Assembly (NCBI GenBank): GCA_031213475.1 | Contig: JARUPZ010000035.1 | Location: forward strand, 2,765,453-2,829,452 | DNA: 64,000 bases | Direction of reading: 5' to 3' | Source: Nereocystis luetkeana | Taxonomy: Eukaryota > Sar > Phaeophyceae > Laminariales > Laminariaceae | Part shown: in pieces, positions 1 through 11,655 of the stretch | Numbering within the stretch: the first letter of the stretch is position 1 | How the letters are laid out: each line of letters opens with the position of its first letter | Notes under the pieces: model-generated | Databases searched by the model: none | Seen by the model: the letters and a program-made list of their open reading frames with translations, nothing else | What the model was told of the DNA's origin: nothing | Position numbers and translations under genes: made by a program

Positions 1-945
1 GCCTCTTGGGCGTCGGTCCAGTGTAAACACGCCATGTCAAGTTGGACCAACTCCTCAACTTGAATTCGATTCGACTCAATTTTTCTCGAAAAAATATTTG
101 GGGCATCTTTGCGAAATTCGATTGACACAACTGAATCGAATCCCCCCCCTCCCCGCCCCCAAATCAGTAGATGCACATTTATGTGCACGTGTGGCAAAGA
201 AACAGAGAGTAGAACTCACATACTGTAGTAGGAGAATGTGAAATGTACGAGGAGGAACGGCATGAGTCAGAAAAATGTGAGGAAAAATAGACGAATCTGA
301 CATGGGGAAGTTTGGTGCGCTAGATAGCAGCGAGAGAACGACCGCTATCCCAAGAGATAGATGGTGGCCACACGCGGCGAAACAGGAAAGGGATAAGCTT
401 AGCAAAACGTTTCTATGTACTATATGGAAGCAAGGTAATGAGCGCCTAAATCTTGGAGGTGTCTCTATGAGGAGCAGGAACGGTGCTCCGTTTCGGAAGG
501 GATGCTTCGTCAATGGTCAAATGACTGAGGCAAGCAACAAATAAGTACGCCCCCCCCCCTCCCCCCCCGCAAATTACCACTGCCTTTTTGGTTCTCGGTG
601 AAAAAAAATCATGTTTCGACCAGTCAGAAGCAAATTCAATTCGATTGAAAAAAAAAAATGAATTCGATTCAAAAGTTCGTATTGTTCGCTCAAACAGGCC
701 CATACGCATGCTCCATTCTCAATCCTTGCACCACTACAAAATATGACGCACTGGTTCAGAGTAGGTTGTCCCAAAAAATCGAAAAACGAAAAAAAATTCA
801 CACTAATTCCACGTAGCGTATCCCCCAAAACGTAGGGGGTGTTTCACATCAATGCCACCCCTAAATCCCCGCCATAGCGGCGAATGGATGGGACGCGCGT
901 CCTGACCGGACGCGACCTACATACAGTGGCTGGATCACGGCTCAC
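1..945. other. Left-edge segment, presumed CYP38-like intron
   Basis: No exon is recognisable on either strand. It holds poly-C/poly-G tracts near 145-160 and 549-570 and a reversed copy of a poly-G-linked repeat at 478-570. Confidence 0.4.
478..570 (-). repeat. Companion unit of the poly-G/GTACTC repeat, inverted copy
   Basis: Read on the minus strand it matches the units at 54955-55035 and 61938-62022: a G tract, GTAC, TTGTTGCTTGC, a TTGACCATTGAC-like stretch, then GGAGCACCG. Confidence 0.55.
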
Positions 946-3900
946 TTTGCTCGCTGGCAGTTGGAGACGGCGCGCGTCCAGTTCTTCTGGAAGAGGTCGA
1001 GCTTGGTCGCCTCTACCGCCTCCTGCAGTTGCCTCGCCTGCTCTCGAGTTGTGGTATGATAGGTAGCATGGGGGGGGGGGGGGGGGAGGGGAGGGATCGA
1101 GAGATTGCGCACACCGGACGCATCAGATCTACATATTTGCGGATACCAAAAACCCCTTTTCCCTAGATAGTACCACCTCCTTACACACAAGCTCGACGTC
1201 GCACCCAAGGTCTTGTCATCCAGTTCCGTGGAGAACCCGAGGTACCGACCCAACTCGGTGTGAAGTGACAATGTACTCCACATAACATGACCACACAAGC
1301 GATAGACCTGCCAGGGGCGTCCGCCCCACGACCTGATAATGCCTGGTAGATTGTTGAGGGCAGCTGTGATCCCCGATCTATCAACGCCTAACCTGAATGA
1401 TCTATATAGATAGCACATGTTGCCGGGTGGGAGGGAGGCGTACAATCTTGCATGAACATATGCCACGTGGTACGTGAGGCAGATCCTGTACAGCATCCCG
1501 AACGGGCAGATACAGGATCTAGATCGTCTGCTACTGCTGCTGTAGATCGTGATATCTGCGTCCAATGTGAGAAGAGATTGTCGCAAAAAAAAAAGGAATG
1601 GTGCGGGTAGAGTATACTGTCTTCAGAGGGCTCCACGCGTTCGGTCTTTCCGTTACCTCACTACCTCGTCCTCGAACTAACTGAACTCAGCCTTTTTAGT
1701 ACTGCAGTCCCGCTTTGGGGACAAAGTACTTGGAATTCGAATGGCTTATTCCCAAAGCGGGACTGCGACTCTAAAAAGGGTTAAAGCTTGGGCGGCTTGC
1801 CCCCAAAACGGGACTGCAGTTTGCTGTTTTGCCCTAAAAGGGCTATATACCTGTTCAACCACTCCACCAAATCAGCCAATGCACCGCATAACACGTGTGA
1901 TACGTGCCTTATTTACAACACGCCCCTCGGACGACTTCCGAAGCTGTTTTTTCACTACAATTGGGGTAAAGGTGCAGACGACGAGCGTTGTGCCCCTTGG
2001 AATGATATCTCGTCCAAATCTCTCCAAAAACCGTCACTTTCGTCCAGTGCCCCCTGCCTTGGGGAGACTCGGCTCGGGAATTTGTCCCAAGGGGATGTGT
2101 TCTCTTATCACCCGTGTGATACGGCGATCAGCGAGTCGACCAATCAGTCAATCAATCAATCAGCCAATGACCAACCAACCAACCAATCAACGAACCAATC
2201 TGTCAGTCAGGCAATCAGTCGACGGATCGATCGATCGATCAATCAATCAATCAATCAATCAATCAATTGAAAACCTCACCGAACAACCAACGAGCCAACC
2301 AACCAACCAACCAACCAATGGGTCAACCGATCAATAGATCCATCAAGAACCACGCCGAATAACTAATTAGCCAACAAATCAACCAACCAATCCGTCAATC
2401 AACCCATCAATCAATCAATCAATCCGTCAGCGAACAAAATGCAATTACAACAATCAAGGCTCTCCGGATCTGTATACATCACCACATAATTTGTCCCATT
2501 GTGTGAGGCTGGGTATGTACTTGGTGCGATCCACGACTGCTTCCCAGCGAGAGGTCCTCCTATTACGGGGGACCATAGTCAACAGGACCTGTGGCATACA
2601 TAAAAACCTGTATATTTAACCATTTCTACTAACAATATTTGGTCCTATTCACTATGGTCCCCCGTAATACCCGTTCGATTGCCCTCTCTCTCTCCAAGTC
2701 AGCCTGTTTCAGGGCCCAAAATCTTCTCAAGTACTGCACAGCAGTGAGCACTGCGCCTGCGATGCCTACAGCAAAGTCGCCCGAGAGGTTACCAAGAAAC
2801 CACACTCTTTACCTTGAACCAGGGCGCTCGATAGGCCGGAGGCGTGTTTCGCACCCCGCAGGGGGGGGGGCGGGGGACCGCCGGAGGGCGCTTCCCGTGT
2901 AGGGGCCGCCGGAGATATTTTTTCGCGATATCCATATACTTTGTAGACATGAAAACACTTTTAACTATGAATAATGCCCTACCGTTTTAACCCTTTTGGG
3001 ACCGCAGTCCCGTTTTTGGGGACAAACTACTTGAAATTTGACTGGTTTGTCCCCAAAACGGGACTTCGGTTCTGAAGGGGTTAAGCCGGTGTATACAGAT
3101 AACACAAAATCGGATACTAATAGTTAAAAGTTGGCGTTTTGTCATTTGAAAAAAACTGGTACAGTTGATACAGTGGTTGTAATAGGTACGATTTGGATGG
3201 TACGATTACGATCAAACGCGCAAAAAAATGCTAGCGAAAACGGCCTAAAATTGTTTTTCGGACGAGCGGCAAAAAAACGCCCCCCTCAAGAGACCCCCGC
3301 AACACACCATGAACAGGTGTAGCGGTGCAAGCAGCGCAACACCTATTGGAAGCCCTGCCAGTAAACCGACTCAAAATAAAAGACGATCGATTGATCCTCA
3401 GTATGCCACAGATCGCACTACGACAGGCTGGCAGTACTGTCGGGATGAAACTTCAAAAGAAACGCACGCAATCTAAACTATGATCCGACTGCCCGTGCAA
3501 CCCCTCCCACCCTCCCCCCCCCCCCCCCCCCGCCGCCCCCGCCTGCAAGCTGTCGGTCCACATCCCACACGAACAAACGTCTACCAGGTACATACAATAT
3601 CTCGTTAACACCAACACCATGCCGTGCTATATACTCGTATATACACAGGGCTTTCCCCTTCGGAGGCATTCACACGAGGGGGTGACGCAAGGTAAAATCC
3701 AACGACCTTTTGTGCAACCAACTCAAGAAATGGCGCGACCAACTCTATTCCCGAGGTTTCGGGAGCGAAAGGAAGAAGTGACCTCGCTTCGATACAAATT
3801 CCGAGACTTTTCGATATAATCAATGGTTCCATTATTTGTGCCAAATATGAGTCCATGGATTGGATCTCCATTTTACTGTAGCAAAACCCCCCCGAAAGAT

Positions 3901-6900
3901 CCACCAGCCGTTTTTTGGAATATTTACAAGCCAAAAAAACGAAAGGCGTACGCAACGACCAGCGAAAGGAAATCGGTATATATACACACAACACAGAGAA
4001 AAACGAAAAGCCGGAGGTGTGAGATCGAAAAATTACTTAAAACTCATATTTGCAAGCTTGGTGTGATCATTCGACGTATGTCGCAAAGGAGACTTGCCGC
4101 CTAGACTATAAATGACCGCTGTAGGAGTGGACTCTCATCTTGGGGGGACAAAAGTGTTAGAAATTTCGATTTACAAATTTGTTTACATTGCAGTGCAGTG
4201 CTAAACGAGGTAAAAACTCTCACCGGCTTGCAGTCGATCGGGAGACCCCATTGAAGCAACGAGATAGGGTCCTTGTTCACTCGGGATCCCTGAGACAAGA
4301 ACGTCACAGCGACGAAAACAAAAAAAGCAGAGGACACAGAACGTTCACCAGCGTGTGATTTTCAGGGGACGAGGCAGCGAGCGGCACGCCGAAAAGTCGC
4401 TCGTGACACGGCTGACAGGATGCGCTAGTCGACCCTTTACGCTCTTACTGAAAAACAGGGTCCTGCATAAATCCCAAATATTTCACGCTACTGAAAAAGT
4501 GTGCTACACTAATGGCGTTATTGCAGGGGACCATAAATACCAGGGTATGACCTACGATGCACACAAACACCTATGTATTTCATTATTTTTATCAACAATA
4601 TTTGGTCCTGTTTACTACGGTCCCCCGTAGTAGTTGACCCTTTATGCTATACTGAAGTGTTCTACACAAATCCCAAGTCTTTTACACCACCGGAAAACAG
4701 TGTGCTACACAAATTCCGAGAAGTGTGTCCCGAAACAATGGTTGCAGTTCCCGAGGGGTTGAAACCCACCAGGTACACCACCAGCGCTCTCACTACCAGC
4801 ACCATATGCACTTCAACCTCCTGAGCCGGGCTACGGAAGGAGTTGCACGTTTTTTAGCAAAAGAAAGCAACACGCCGGACAGATCATGATCTACTATAGA
4901 TCATCTAAATCCTGGTCAGCCGTTATGATACGCGGTACAGGATCTGTGATATCCTAGACAGGATCTGTGATATCCTAGACAGTCGTTATACTACTATTTA
5001 ATATGTCATATCCTAGACAGGATCAGTAATATCCTAGACACTCGTTTTACTATTTTGTGCAGGATCTGCATGTAGTACAGATCCAACCCGAGAAATATGT
5101 CCCACTGTAGGTGTAAGTCATACGGCTCCCACCGGACAACATGACCTGTAGATCGTACATATCAGGAATGATCTATCTGTTCCGACATATCTAGATCATG
5201 ATATATCTGTAGATGATCTGTAGATGATCAGTGAGACATTTCTCACCGACGGGCTGCTCGTTTGCAAGCAAAAACGTCAGTAGACAGCACTTGCACCCCT
5301 CTGTGTTATACAGCCAGCAACGGCTTGACTCGACATGGCTTGACTGACAACCAAACAACTACTACTGTACCATAGGTTTTAGTGTGAATCACTCGGCCCC
5401 ACACCCTAGATCGACAGCGCGCGTCTTGCCTTGCTTGACGTGTCTCTTGGCATATTTGACGCCAACACCTTCAGACCCGGTGTGTGCACAACCATACCAG
5501 GTATTCGTCAGATACCCAGCCCATACGACTGTGTATCGGGCATAGCCCACACTGTTTTACACCACGGACCAATCGATCACGATCTACAGTAGATGATTTA
5601 GATCCAAGCCTGCCCTAATGAATATGCTGTGCAGGATCCGCACAATAATACATACCGTACTCAGGATAAAACGCTTGTACTAAATGAATCGGGCAGATTG
5701 TACGTCTCCCACCCGGCAGCAAGAGCCACCGTAGATCTTACAGTACAGATCAGGAACATATCTGCCCTCGAAGGGTCTAGATCATGGAGTAGAAATCGAT
5801 GATCTATCTATCCGTCCCCAGATGTGCAATTCTATCAAAACTCGGTGGTTGCGCAAGAAAGTATCGAGCGCATAGAGTGACGAGCCTCGGAAAATTTTGC
5901 ACCTCGGACGGACAGATCGTCTACAGATCATCAGTTCCCATAGCTCATGATCTAGATCTCTCAAGGCAGAGATATATTCCCGAACTTGTTATGATCTAGC
6001 TCACCATGTTGCCGGGTGGAACCCGTGTAGCCTGTGCATGATCTACGTACTGTAGTAGCACATGCTTCCCGGGTTGGATCTGTCCTATCTATGCAGATCC
6101 TGCACAGCCTCTCGCAACGGCAGAGAACGAACTGTACAAAGATGATCTACAGATAGATCATGATCTATCAATCTGTCCGAGCTGTGGAAACCTTAGACGC
6201 TACCCTCCTGGTAGCACGCATCACTCACTCACCGACGCGGTTGAGCTGATGACAAGCTTGTTGGACGCGGCACTAGCCGCCTCGTAGTTGCCAGCCACCG
6301 CTAGCCCCGCCAGCAGCGAAGCGATCGTCTGCTTGCCGAACTCCCCTGGAGAAAACATAATCGTGAAAACACAGGCGTGGAAAAAAAGGAAAAAGAAAGA
6401 AGAACTTTCACGTTTATGTGGATATATGTCAGGTCCCCTCTCCCCCTATGTAGATAGTACCGTTTCACTTTACACAAGTTCAAGGTCACACCCAAGGTCT
6501 TCGTCACTCCGTTCCGTGTAGGTCCGAGGTATACCGACCGAGCTCGGTGTGTACTCCACACAACAACCGCACAAGAGAGAAAGCCGTTCGAGGCGTTCCG
6601 CCCCACACTGGCGTCGTCGGCAGGATGTGAGGGACTTCTACGACTCGGCATCGTCACGGCTACTGCTTCGACCTTTTTTATGTATATACAGACAGTATAG
6701 TGTTCTTATTGGTGAAAACGGCGTCTGCTCTAGGCACCGCGTTTTGGGGGTGTGGTGGGAACAGTTCACACCTTAGATAGATCACGATCTAGATGATCTA
6801 ATGCGGGGGACCATAATGAATACCAGGTAGGACCTATGGTACATACAAAACCCAATAATATACCTCTTTTTACTGACACTATTTGGTCCTATTTACTACG

Positions 6901-9590
6901 GTCCACCGTATTAGTTCTTTACCTGCCCTTGTGAGAGGTTGTGCAGGATCTATCTGTGTAGTACAGATCCAACCCTGGAAACATGTGCTAGACCATGCAG
7001 ATCATACAGTCCCACCCGGCAGCATGAGCTAGATCATACTTCATACGAGATCTGGACTAGACCTATCGGCCTGGAAATATCTAGATAATGAAGTATATAC
7101 CAGGTAGGAATCAATGATCTGTCCGCGACGAATGTTTCGGCTTCGCTGTTAAACATGCAGGTCTAGTATATACCAGGTAGAAAACTATAAGGCTCGAACT
7201 GCACTTCCGACTGCGACTGCGACTGCGAAGAATGCTGTGCAGCGGTCTGCGACTGTTGCGCTTTGAGCACGGGGGGGGTGAGGGGGGGGGCTGCCCGGCT
7301 TCTGTCCACGCTGGTTATGTCGCGAACGTGAACAGAAGTCATGTAGTCCCCCGCCCCGGGCTCAAGCACAACAGTCGCAAACCGCCTCACAGCAGTCTTT
7401 GTAGTGTCAGCCGCAGTCGCAAGCTCAAGCGCAGTTCGAGCCGCCCGGGTACTCTACCCCCTACCAGAACGCACGTCTATTAATAGCAACAAGTCGAGTC
7501 ATTCGTCGCGGAACTGATTGGACCACCCTCCCAAAACGATGTCGAGAACACACATAACGCCGTTTTTACGAGAACACACACAACGTTGTTTTTACGAGAA
7601 CACACACAACGCCGTTTTTACGAGTACGTCAAACAACGAACGAACTAACACTTCGTACGGTAGTAGCGGTCGTAGTGGTAGCCCTCTGTGGTGCCTGAGG
7701 AATCAATCGCTCGGCACTAAAGATGGGATTCACCAGTGTGGTATGTTAGTGTGCGGCGTAATTTGTGCCGGTTGCCGCAATGTATCGTGCCGGTATTTGT
7801 TGGCTGCCGCATACATACCGGCACCAAATATTCCGCGATCCGTACTTATGTACAGAAGCATCGAACACACGAAGAAGCCCATAACGCTGGGGGGGGGGAT
7901 AGGGGATGCTCCCGAAGCGCAGCGTCCCGGGTACATTTTTTTTAATGATTTTTAATTTCTTAGTGCTGCACTGGCACCTGGCATACAAACATATACTTAT
8001 GGGAGTATCTGACTGATATTCCAAAGTCATTAGTCCCCAGAAACGAGAGTGCGGTTCTGAAGGTGCGAGTACGTCACACGCGTACAGCAAGGTTGATGCC
8101 TGCTTGCACGCCCCGGACAGCAGTCCATCGATTTCCACCCACCTCACGATCTACTACTACTGTTGTAGATATTCCATCGTAATATTTCAGGGCGAAATAG
8201 ATACCGGTACACCACTGATCAGTATGATCTGTATGATCTAGCTCATATTGCCGCCTGGGGGTGTGTGTGCTCGATACGAGAGATGTACTCGATCTCATGC
8301 AAGGGCGTAGTCGTATGACCATAGACCCTCGCACCCCTACAACGCCGGGACGGAACATGTCGGGTTCTCACCGATCAGGCAGGCATTGCTTGCACCAAGC
8401 GCGAAGCACCGTGAGGTGTCCGGCGAGTCGCATGAAGGGTGAGCTGCATCCTACTAAGTACCTCTTGTGAGGCGGACTTGAATATGGATGACAGCTTCAA
8501 TGAGTTAAATAATCAACCGGTGTAGCCAGCTGCCGCGTCGGGGAGCCGTACACTCCGCACGATTTACTACCCACCTTTGGACAGGTTTCCGGAAATGGAA
8601 TCTGTACTGTGCAGTCTGCATGACATTTTAATAGTAACGGCAGGCTAGGATCTACAGCGCAGTAGATCAGTATACTGCAGATCGTGATCTATCTGTATCT
8701 GCCCAACTTGTAGGTCATATACCAGGTATGCTGCAACAATGGTTGATGAGACCGCGCGCGCTTCTCTTTTTTTGGGGGTTCGCTATGGCTGCGCCCCCAA
8801 ACGATTCGCACGTCGAACATATATAAATCAGATATATCATGATCTACTGCTGTAGATAATCTAGATCCTACAGTAGACTGCCGTTATATGAAGATGCTGA
8901 GCGGGATGTATACACACCTGGTGCAGACCCGATCCAGGAAACGTGTCCTATTAACAGATCACTGCAGAGCGTACGGATCCCACCCGGCAACACGAGCTAG
9001 TTCATACGGTACATATCAATGACAGGTCTGCCCTGAAAGCTCTAGATCGTTTGACGCGGGAATCATAATGATCTACGTATCTGAGCTGTCTGATGCGTGA
9101 AACGATTGAATAGCTTGGGCGACAGCAGCCATCTAGCTGAATGCGTGAGTGCGGTGGATGGACTACATGGTGGACACCACACGTACGGGACAGTAGCGGC
9201 AGGGGCTCTCAGCGGCGGCGTTTCTTGTGTTTGTTCGTAGCGGGGGTGTTGGATGTTATTTTGTTGCGGAGGTGGGGGAGGGGTCGAGAATTCGGCTGCG
9301 CTGCAGCTCCTCTCAGACAAACCGGCAAGTTGTACAAACGATATGCAACCATGTCGTGTTCGGAAAGAAAGTCGGCAGTAAAAACGAGCTTTGCAACTGC
9401 AAAAGTTGCGTGCGGTTCGCTGCACATATACTGGTGTGCAACAGCGGCGGTATGGTGTCTCAACAACAAAATGGTCAGCTGGACGAGTAACATCTATCGC
9501 AGGTAAACATGCCGCAAACGTCCAACAGCAGTGGTACCGGGTATCAAAACACCTCGACATCACCACTACACGTAGCAGCAGCAGCAGCAT

Positions 9591-9625
<35 letters not shown>

Positions 9626-11389
9626 GCAGTAGGAAGGAGCGGCGGCAGCACATCGACTGCTCTACTACTACTGCTGTGCTGGTACATACGCGAAGTACAG
9701 CTATCGGCACAACGCATACACAAGGTTGCACACCTGATCTATCTGATCTATTTGTCTAATGTAGATAATCTAGTTCTTCACCTGCCGTTGTAAGAGGTTG
9801 TGCAGGATCTATCTGCACAGTACAGATCCAACCCAGGAAAACACGTGCTCGCACACAAGATCATTCATGCAGCTTACACGTACGGATCTCAGCCCTCAAC
9901 ATGATGAGTTACTGTAGATCATACATACAAGATCGGTAAAAGATCTCCCTATGAAAGATCTAGATCATGAAGCGGGAAAACGATGATCTGTCCGAAGTTT
10001 GCATGGTTGATGGACAGAGTGCTTACTGCATGTTTGCCTCTTGGATGGCTATGATAGGATCTAATTTACGCGATGATACACGGCGGCAGGTGGTCGGTGG
10101 CGACACCGAAACAGGCTGGAGCTCTACCTGTACACCCCCTGCGTGCACCACGCTTGGCTCTCGGGGTTGAATCGATTGTGTGCGGCAGTGGTGCTTCATG
10201 GATGGAACCCAACCACCGCACGTACAGAGACAGCAGCTGCTGCAGCAGAGACAGAGTAGAGTACGAACGCACGATATTTTGATTCCTCTAGTACATTTTT
10301 TAACATCGTTGCTGCTGGTGCTGCTGGGTATACCTGATACATAAATACGTGGACACCAGGAACCGCGACAACCGCGTGAGAGGAAAAATCACACTGGCTC
10401 ACACTGAATTCACGTGATCATTCAAGCAAAGACCTTGAAACTTCAAAATTCACACCTCGTCGGACAGATAATCTACAGATAAATCATGATCTAGATCTTC
10501 AGTGCAGTGGACTTCCTGATCTGTACGATCTACCTGGTACAGCAGTAGCTCAAGTTGCCGCGTGGGAGCCATCTGAACTGCATGATCTAGGACAGGCTTC
10601 CTGGGTTGTACAGATCAGCACAGATCCTGCACAACAGCTCATAACGGCAGGCTACGAGGATCTACATAGTAGATGATCTACTATTAATATTAATATATAC
10701 CTGGTATGTGGATTGTGAACAGTTCGAGGTGTGAACTGCTTTGATATTTGGTGCTAGGTTTACTACGTAGGGTGTGATACTCGAAGGACACTGACATCGA
10801 CATGACAACGTAGAACATGCGGACGCTGTGCAACGGATGGGAAAAGCGTCCCCTTGCAAACTCTCTCCTGTTACTTGTAGTATACGTATCATCGATAGGT
10901 ATATACAGCAGCAGTATCATCGATAATGGTCGGCTTTCGGGGCCTGTTTCGAGATGAACTCAGGAACACGCTGACTCGCCGCATAACTTGCAGCTGAATA
11001 CGCACCATACTGACTCGGGGTGTTTGTCACTTGATGCTGAAAACATGTGTCATTCGGAGCAGTGTTTTACTGTGGCTCTATCCACAGGTTGAAGCCAAAA
11101 CATGCATTCAAGCACTCGACAACTGTGCTCGAAGACCGCGTCATGGGAGCACCAATGCTCCTTCGAGCGCTTCCTCACCTCGAGTCGTTCCCCCCTCCGC
11201 GCTCATCGACAGGCATCCGGCGGAGAGGTTGTTGGTGTACCCGCGGTGACGATGATGATGGTCATTGATCGTCGTTCTGGACCCCGAGATGCGCAGCGAA
11301 GAAGACGGCACGAACGCATCCGACACGCCGGCCAGGAGAGCAGTCACCGCTGCCAACGTAACACACCCCGCGGGCGTGTGTGTCGTCAT
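946..11389 (-). CDS. CYP38/TLP40-like thylakoid-lumen cyclophilin, 5' part (four exons, continues off left edge)
   Basis: Four exons join in phase: 11389-11179, 6345-6233, 4289-4224 and 1040-946, each with AG acceptor and GTGAG donor. Exon 1 starts MTTHTPAGCVTLAAVTALLA and carries a signal peptide followed by DAFVP, the secondary-plastid cleavage type, then a transit region. Exon 2 gives a second hydrophobic stretch (TIASLLAGLAVAG) ending in ASA, as expected of a thylakoid-transfer signal. Exon 3 (SRVNKDPISLLQWGLPIDCK) matches the DPxxLLRxxLPIDNK motif that I know from the N-terminal helical domain of plant CYP38 and cyanobacterial TLP40. Exon 4 continues with a helix (QARQLQEAVEATKLDLFQK). 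CYP38 proteins help photosystem II assembly in the lumen. The cyclophilin domain would lie left of base 946 and is not in the window, so the assignment rests on the N-terminal domain and targeting. Exon 4 could instead end at the in-frame TGA at 944-942, but the GTGAGC donor there suits a longer protein. Confidence 0.75.
1691..1784. mobile_element. TTAA-type palindromic MITE (copy 1)
   Basis: Inverted arms CCTTTTTAG...GTCCCGCTTTGGGGACAAA and the reverse, ending GGGTTAA. The left TTAA is lost. A further half-copy lies directly downstream at 1793-1850. Confidence 0.75.
2131..2440. repeat. CAAT/CAGT/CAAC tetranucleotide-rich tract
   Basis: About 300 bp of imperfect tandem CAATCAAT, CAGTCAAT and CAACCAAC repeats. 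The ORFs translating as Gln/Ser/Asn runs across it are not genes. Confidence 0.8.
2561..2669. mobile_element. CCATAGT-type MITE (copy 1)
   Basis: Terminal inverted repeats TATTACGGGGGACCATAGT and its reverse complement flank a conserved core (AAAACCT...TTTGGTCCTATT), about 109 bp in all. Confidence 0.75.
2988..3084. mobile_element. TTAA-type palindromic MITE (copy 2), intact
   Basis: TTAA at 2988-2991 and at 3081-3084 flank an 89-bp element with arms CCCTTTTGGGACCGCAGTCC and their near-complement. This is a clean case of a TTAA target duplication. Confidence 0.85.
4525..4632. mobile_element. CCATAGT-type MITE (copy 2)
   Basis: Diverged copy: GGGGACCATA start, TTTTATCAACAATATTTGG core and CTACGGTCCCCCGTAGTA end. 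Confidence 0.65.
4870..5240. repeat. GATC-rich MITE copies, partly inverted
   Basis: Contains ATCTACTATAGATCATC-like arms, GCAGGATCTGCA, and on the reverse strand the family cores GGGAGCC and TTGGATCTG. Confidence 0.55.
5570..5800. repeat. GATC-rich MITE, inverted copy
   Basis: Shows GATCTACAGTAGATGATTTA, GTGCAGGATCCGCAC and the reversed GGGTGGGAG core (CTCCCACCCGGCAGCA). Confidence 0.55.
5903..6193. mobile_element. GATC-rich MITE, best-preserved copy
   Basis: Left end GCACCTCGGACGGACAGATC and right end ATCTGTCCGAGCTGTG are inverted repeats about 290 bp apart. Inside are the family cores GTTGCCGGGTGG, TTCCCGGGTTGGATCTG, GATCCTGCACAGCC and AACGGCAG. Confidence 0.65.
6800..6913. mobile_element. 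CCATAGT-type MITE (copy 3)
   Basis: Starts GCGGGGGACCATAA, ends ACTACGGTCCACCGTATTAG, with the shared CTATTTGGTCCTATTT core. Confidence 0.7.
6930..7120. repeat. GATC-rich MITE, inverted copy
   Basis: Reverse-strand family cores: GTTGTGCAGGATC, AGATCCAACCCTGGAAACA and CCCACCCGGCAGCA. Confidence 0.6.
7545..7625. repeat. Short tandem repeat, about 26-bp unit, three copies
   Basis: Unit GAGAACACACACAACGCCG followed by TTTTTAC is repeated three times with one or two changes. Confidence 0.75.
8248..8520 (+). repeat. Poly-G/GTACTCGAT repeat (copy)
   Basis: Contains GAGATGTACTCGATCTCATG, CGTAGTCGTATGACCATAGA, CATCCTACTAAG and the TTCAATGAGTT end shared with copies at 28.3, 54.7, 55.0, 62.0 and 62.6 kb. 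Confidence 0.7.
8640..9060. repeat. GATC-rich MITE copies
   Basis: Holds ATCTACAGCGCAGTAGATC, AGATCCTACAGTAGACTGCC and the inverted cores GATCCAGGAAACGTGTCC and CCCACCCGGCAACACGAGC. Confidence 0.55.
9574..9625. repeat. AGC trinucleotide microsatellite
   Basis: Near-perfect (AGC)n with one CAT and one CGG interruption, inside the CYP38-like intron. The alanine, serine or leucine ORFs across it are artefacts. Confidence 0.85.
9720..9990. repeat. GATC-rich MITE, inverted copy
   Basis: Shows GTTGTGCAGGATCTATCTG, AGATCCAACCCAGG and ATCATGATCTAG-type arms. Confidence 0.6.
10445..10690. mobile_element. GATC-rich MITE, forward copy
   Basis: Starts CACACCTCGTCGGACAGATA, then TTGCCGCGTGGGAGCC, TTCCTGGGTTGTACAGATC, ATCCTGCACAAC and ATAACGGCAGG in the family order. 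Confidence 0.6.
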
Positions 11390-11655
11390 GTTTGCAGACA
11401 ACTAGCGCAAAGGGCTACGGAATACACACAAATAAAGAGGTTTCCTCCCACCACCACCGAGCAAGAACACGAACTCGCTCGAAAAAACGAAAATCGTTCA
11501 GTTTTTGCCACACGGGAGTTCCACAGGCTTCCCGTGTGGCATTCGTCCAGCAACACCACGTGAGCGTGGTTGCGCCGTCGTCAAAATCTGCAACAGCCAA
11601 CTCCACACCTCCTATCCTCCCCCTACATTTCCTCTCATCCTCAGCAATACCCACA
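11390..11655. promoter_or_regulatory. Candidate bidirectional promoter between CYP38-like and cyclophilin A genes
   Basis: Only 266 bp separate two divergent ATGs, so this segment must hold both 5' UTRs and core promoters. It contains a perfect 12-bp inverted repeat, TGCCACACGGGA at 11506-11517 and its complement at 11530-11541, around a 12-base loop. A second small dyad, CCACG-TGAG-CGTGG at 11556-11569, includes a CACGTG E-box/G-box core. A pyrimidine-rich tract lies just before the plus-strand ATG. No TATA box is evident. Regulatory function is inferred from position. Confidence 0.5.

Larger units (their letters stand above)
1041..4223. other. CYP38-like intron 3
   Basis: This 3.2 kb intron holds two TTAA-type MITEs, one CCATAGT-type MITE, a tetranucleotide repeat, and G or C homopolymers at 1071-1088, 2862-2872 and 3517-3531. 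Nothing else coding was recognised. Confidence 0.5.
4290..6232. other. CYP38-like intron 2
   Basis: The intron holds one CCATAGT-type MITE (4525-4632), then dense GATC-rich repeats from about 4870 onward, including a tandem TGATATCCTAGACAGGATC motif at 4935-5045. No exon recognised. Confidence 0.5.
6346..11178. other. CYP38-like intron 1
   Basis: The 4.8 kb intron is nearly all repeat: one CCATAGT MITE, several GATC-rich MITEs, a poly-G/GTACTCGAT copy, a 26-bp tandem repeat and an AGC microsatellite. No additional exon fits. Confidence 0.5.

Noticed and set aside
942-1586. 214-codon minus-strand ORF
   Set aside because: Only its last third (1040-946) resembles protein; the rest crosses the intron, a G homopolymer and repeats.
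2131-2440. Gln/Asn/Ser-rich protein-coding region
   Set aside because: The ORFs only translate tetranucleotide repeats in several frames and lack splice or start context.
9509-9793. Alanine- or serine-rich ORFs on both strands
   Set aside because: They read an AGC microsatellite in different frames within an intron.
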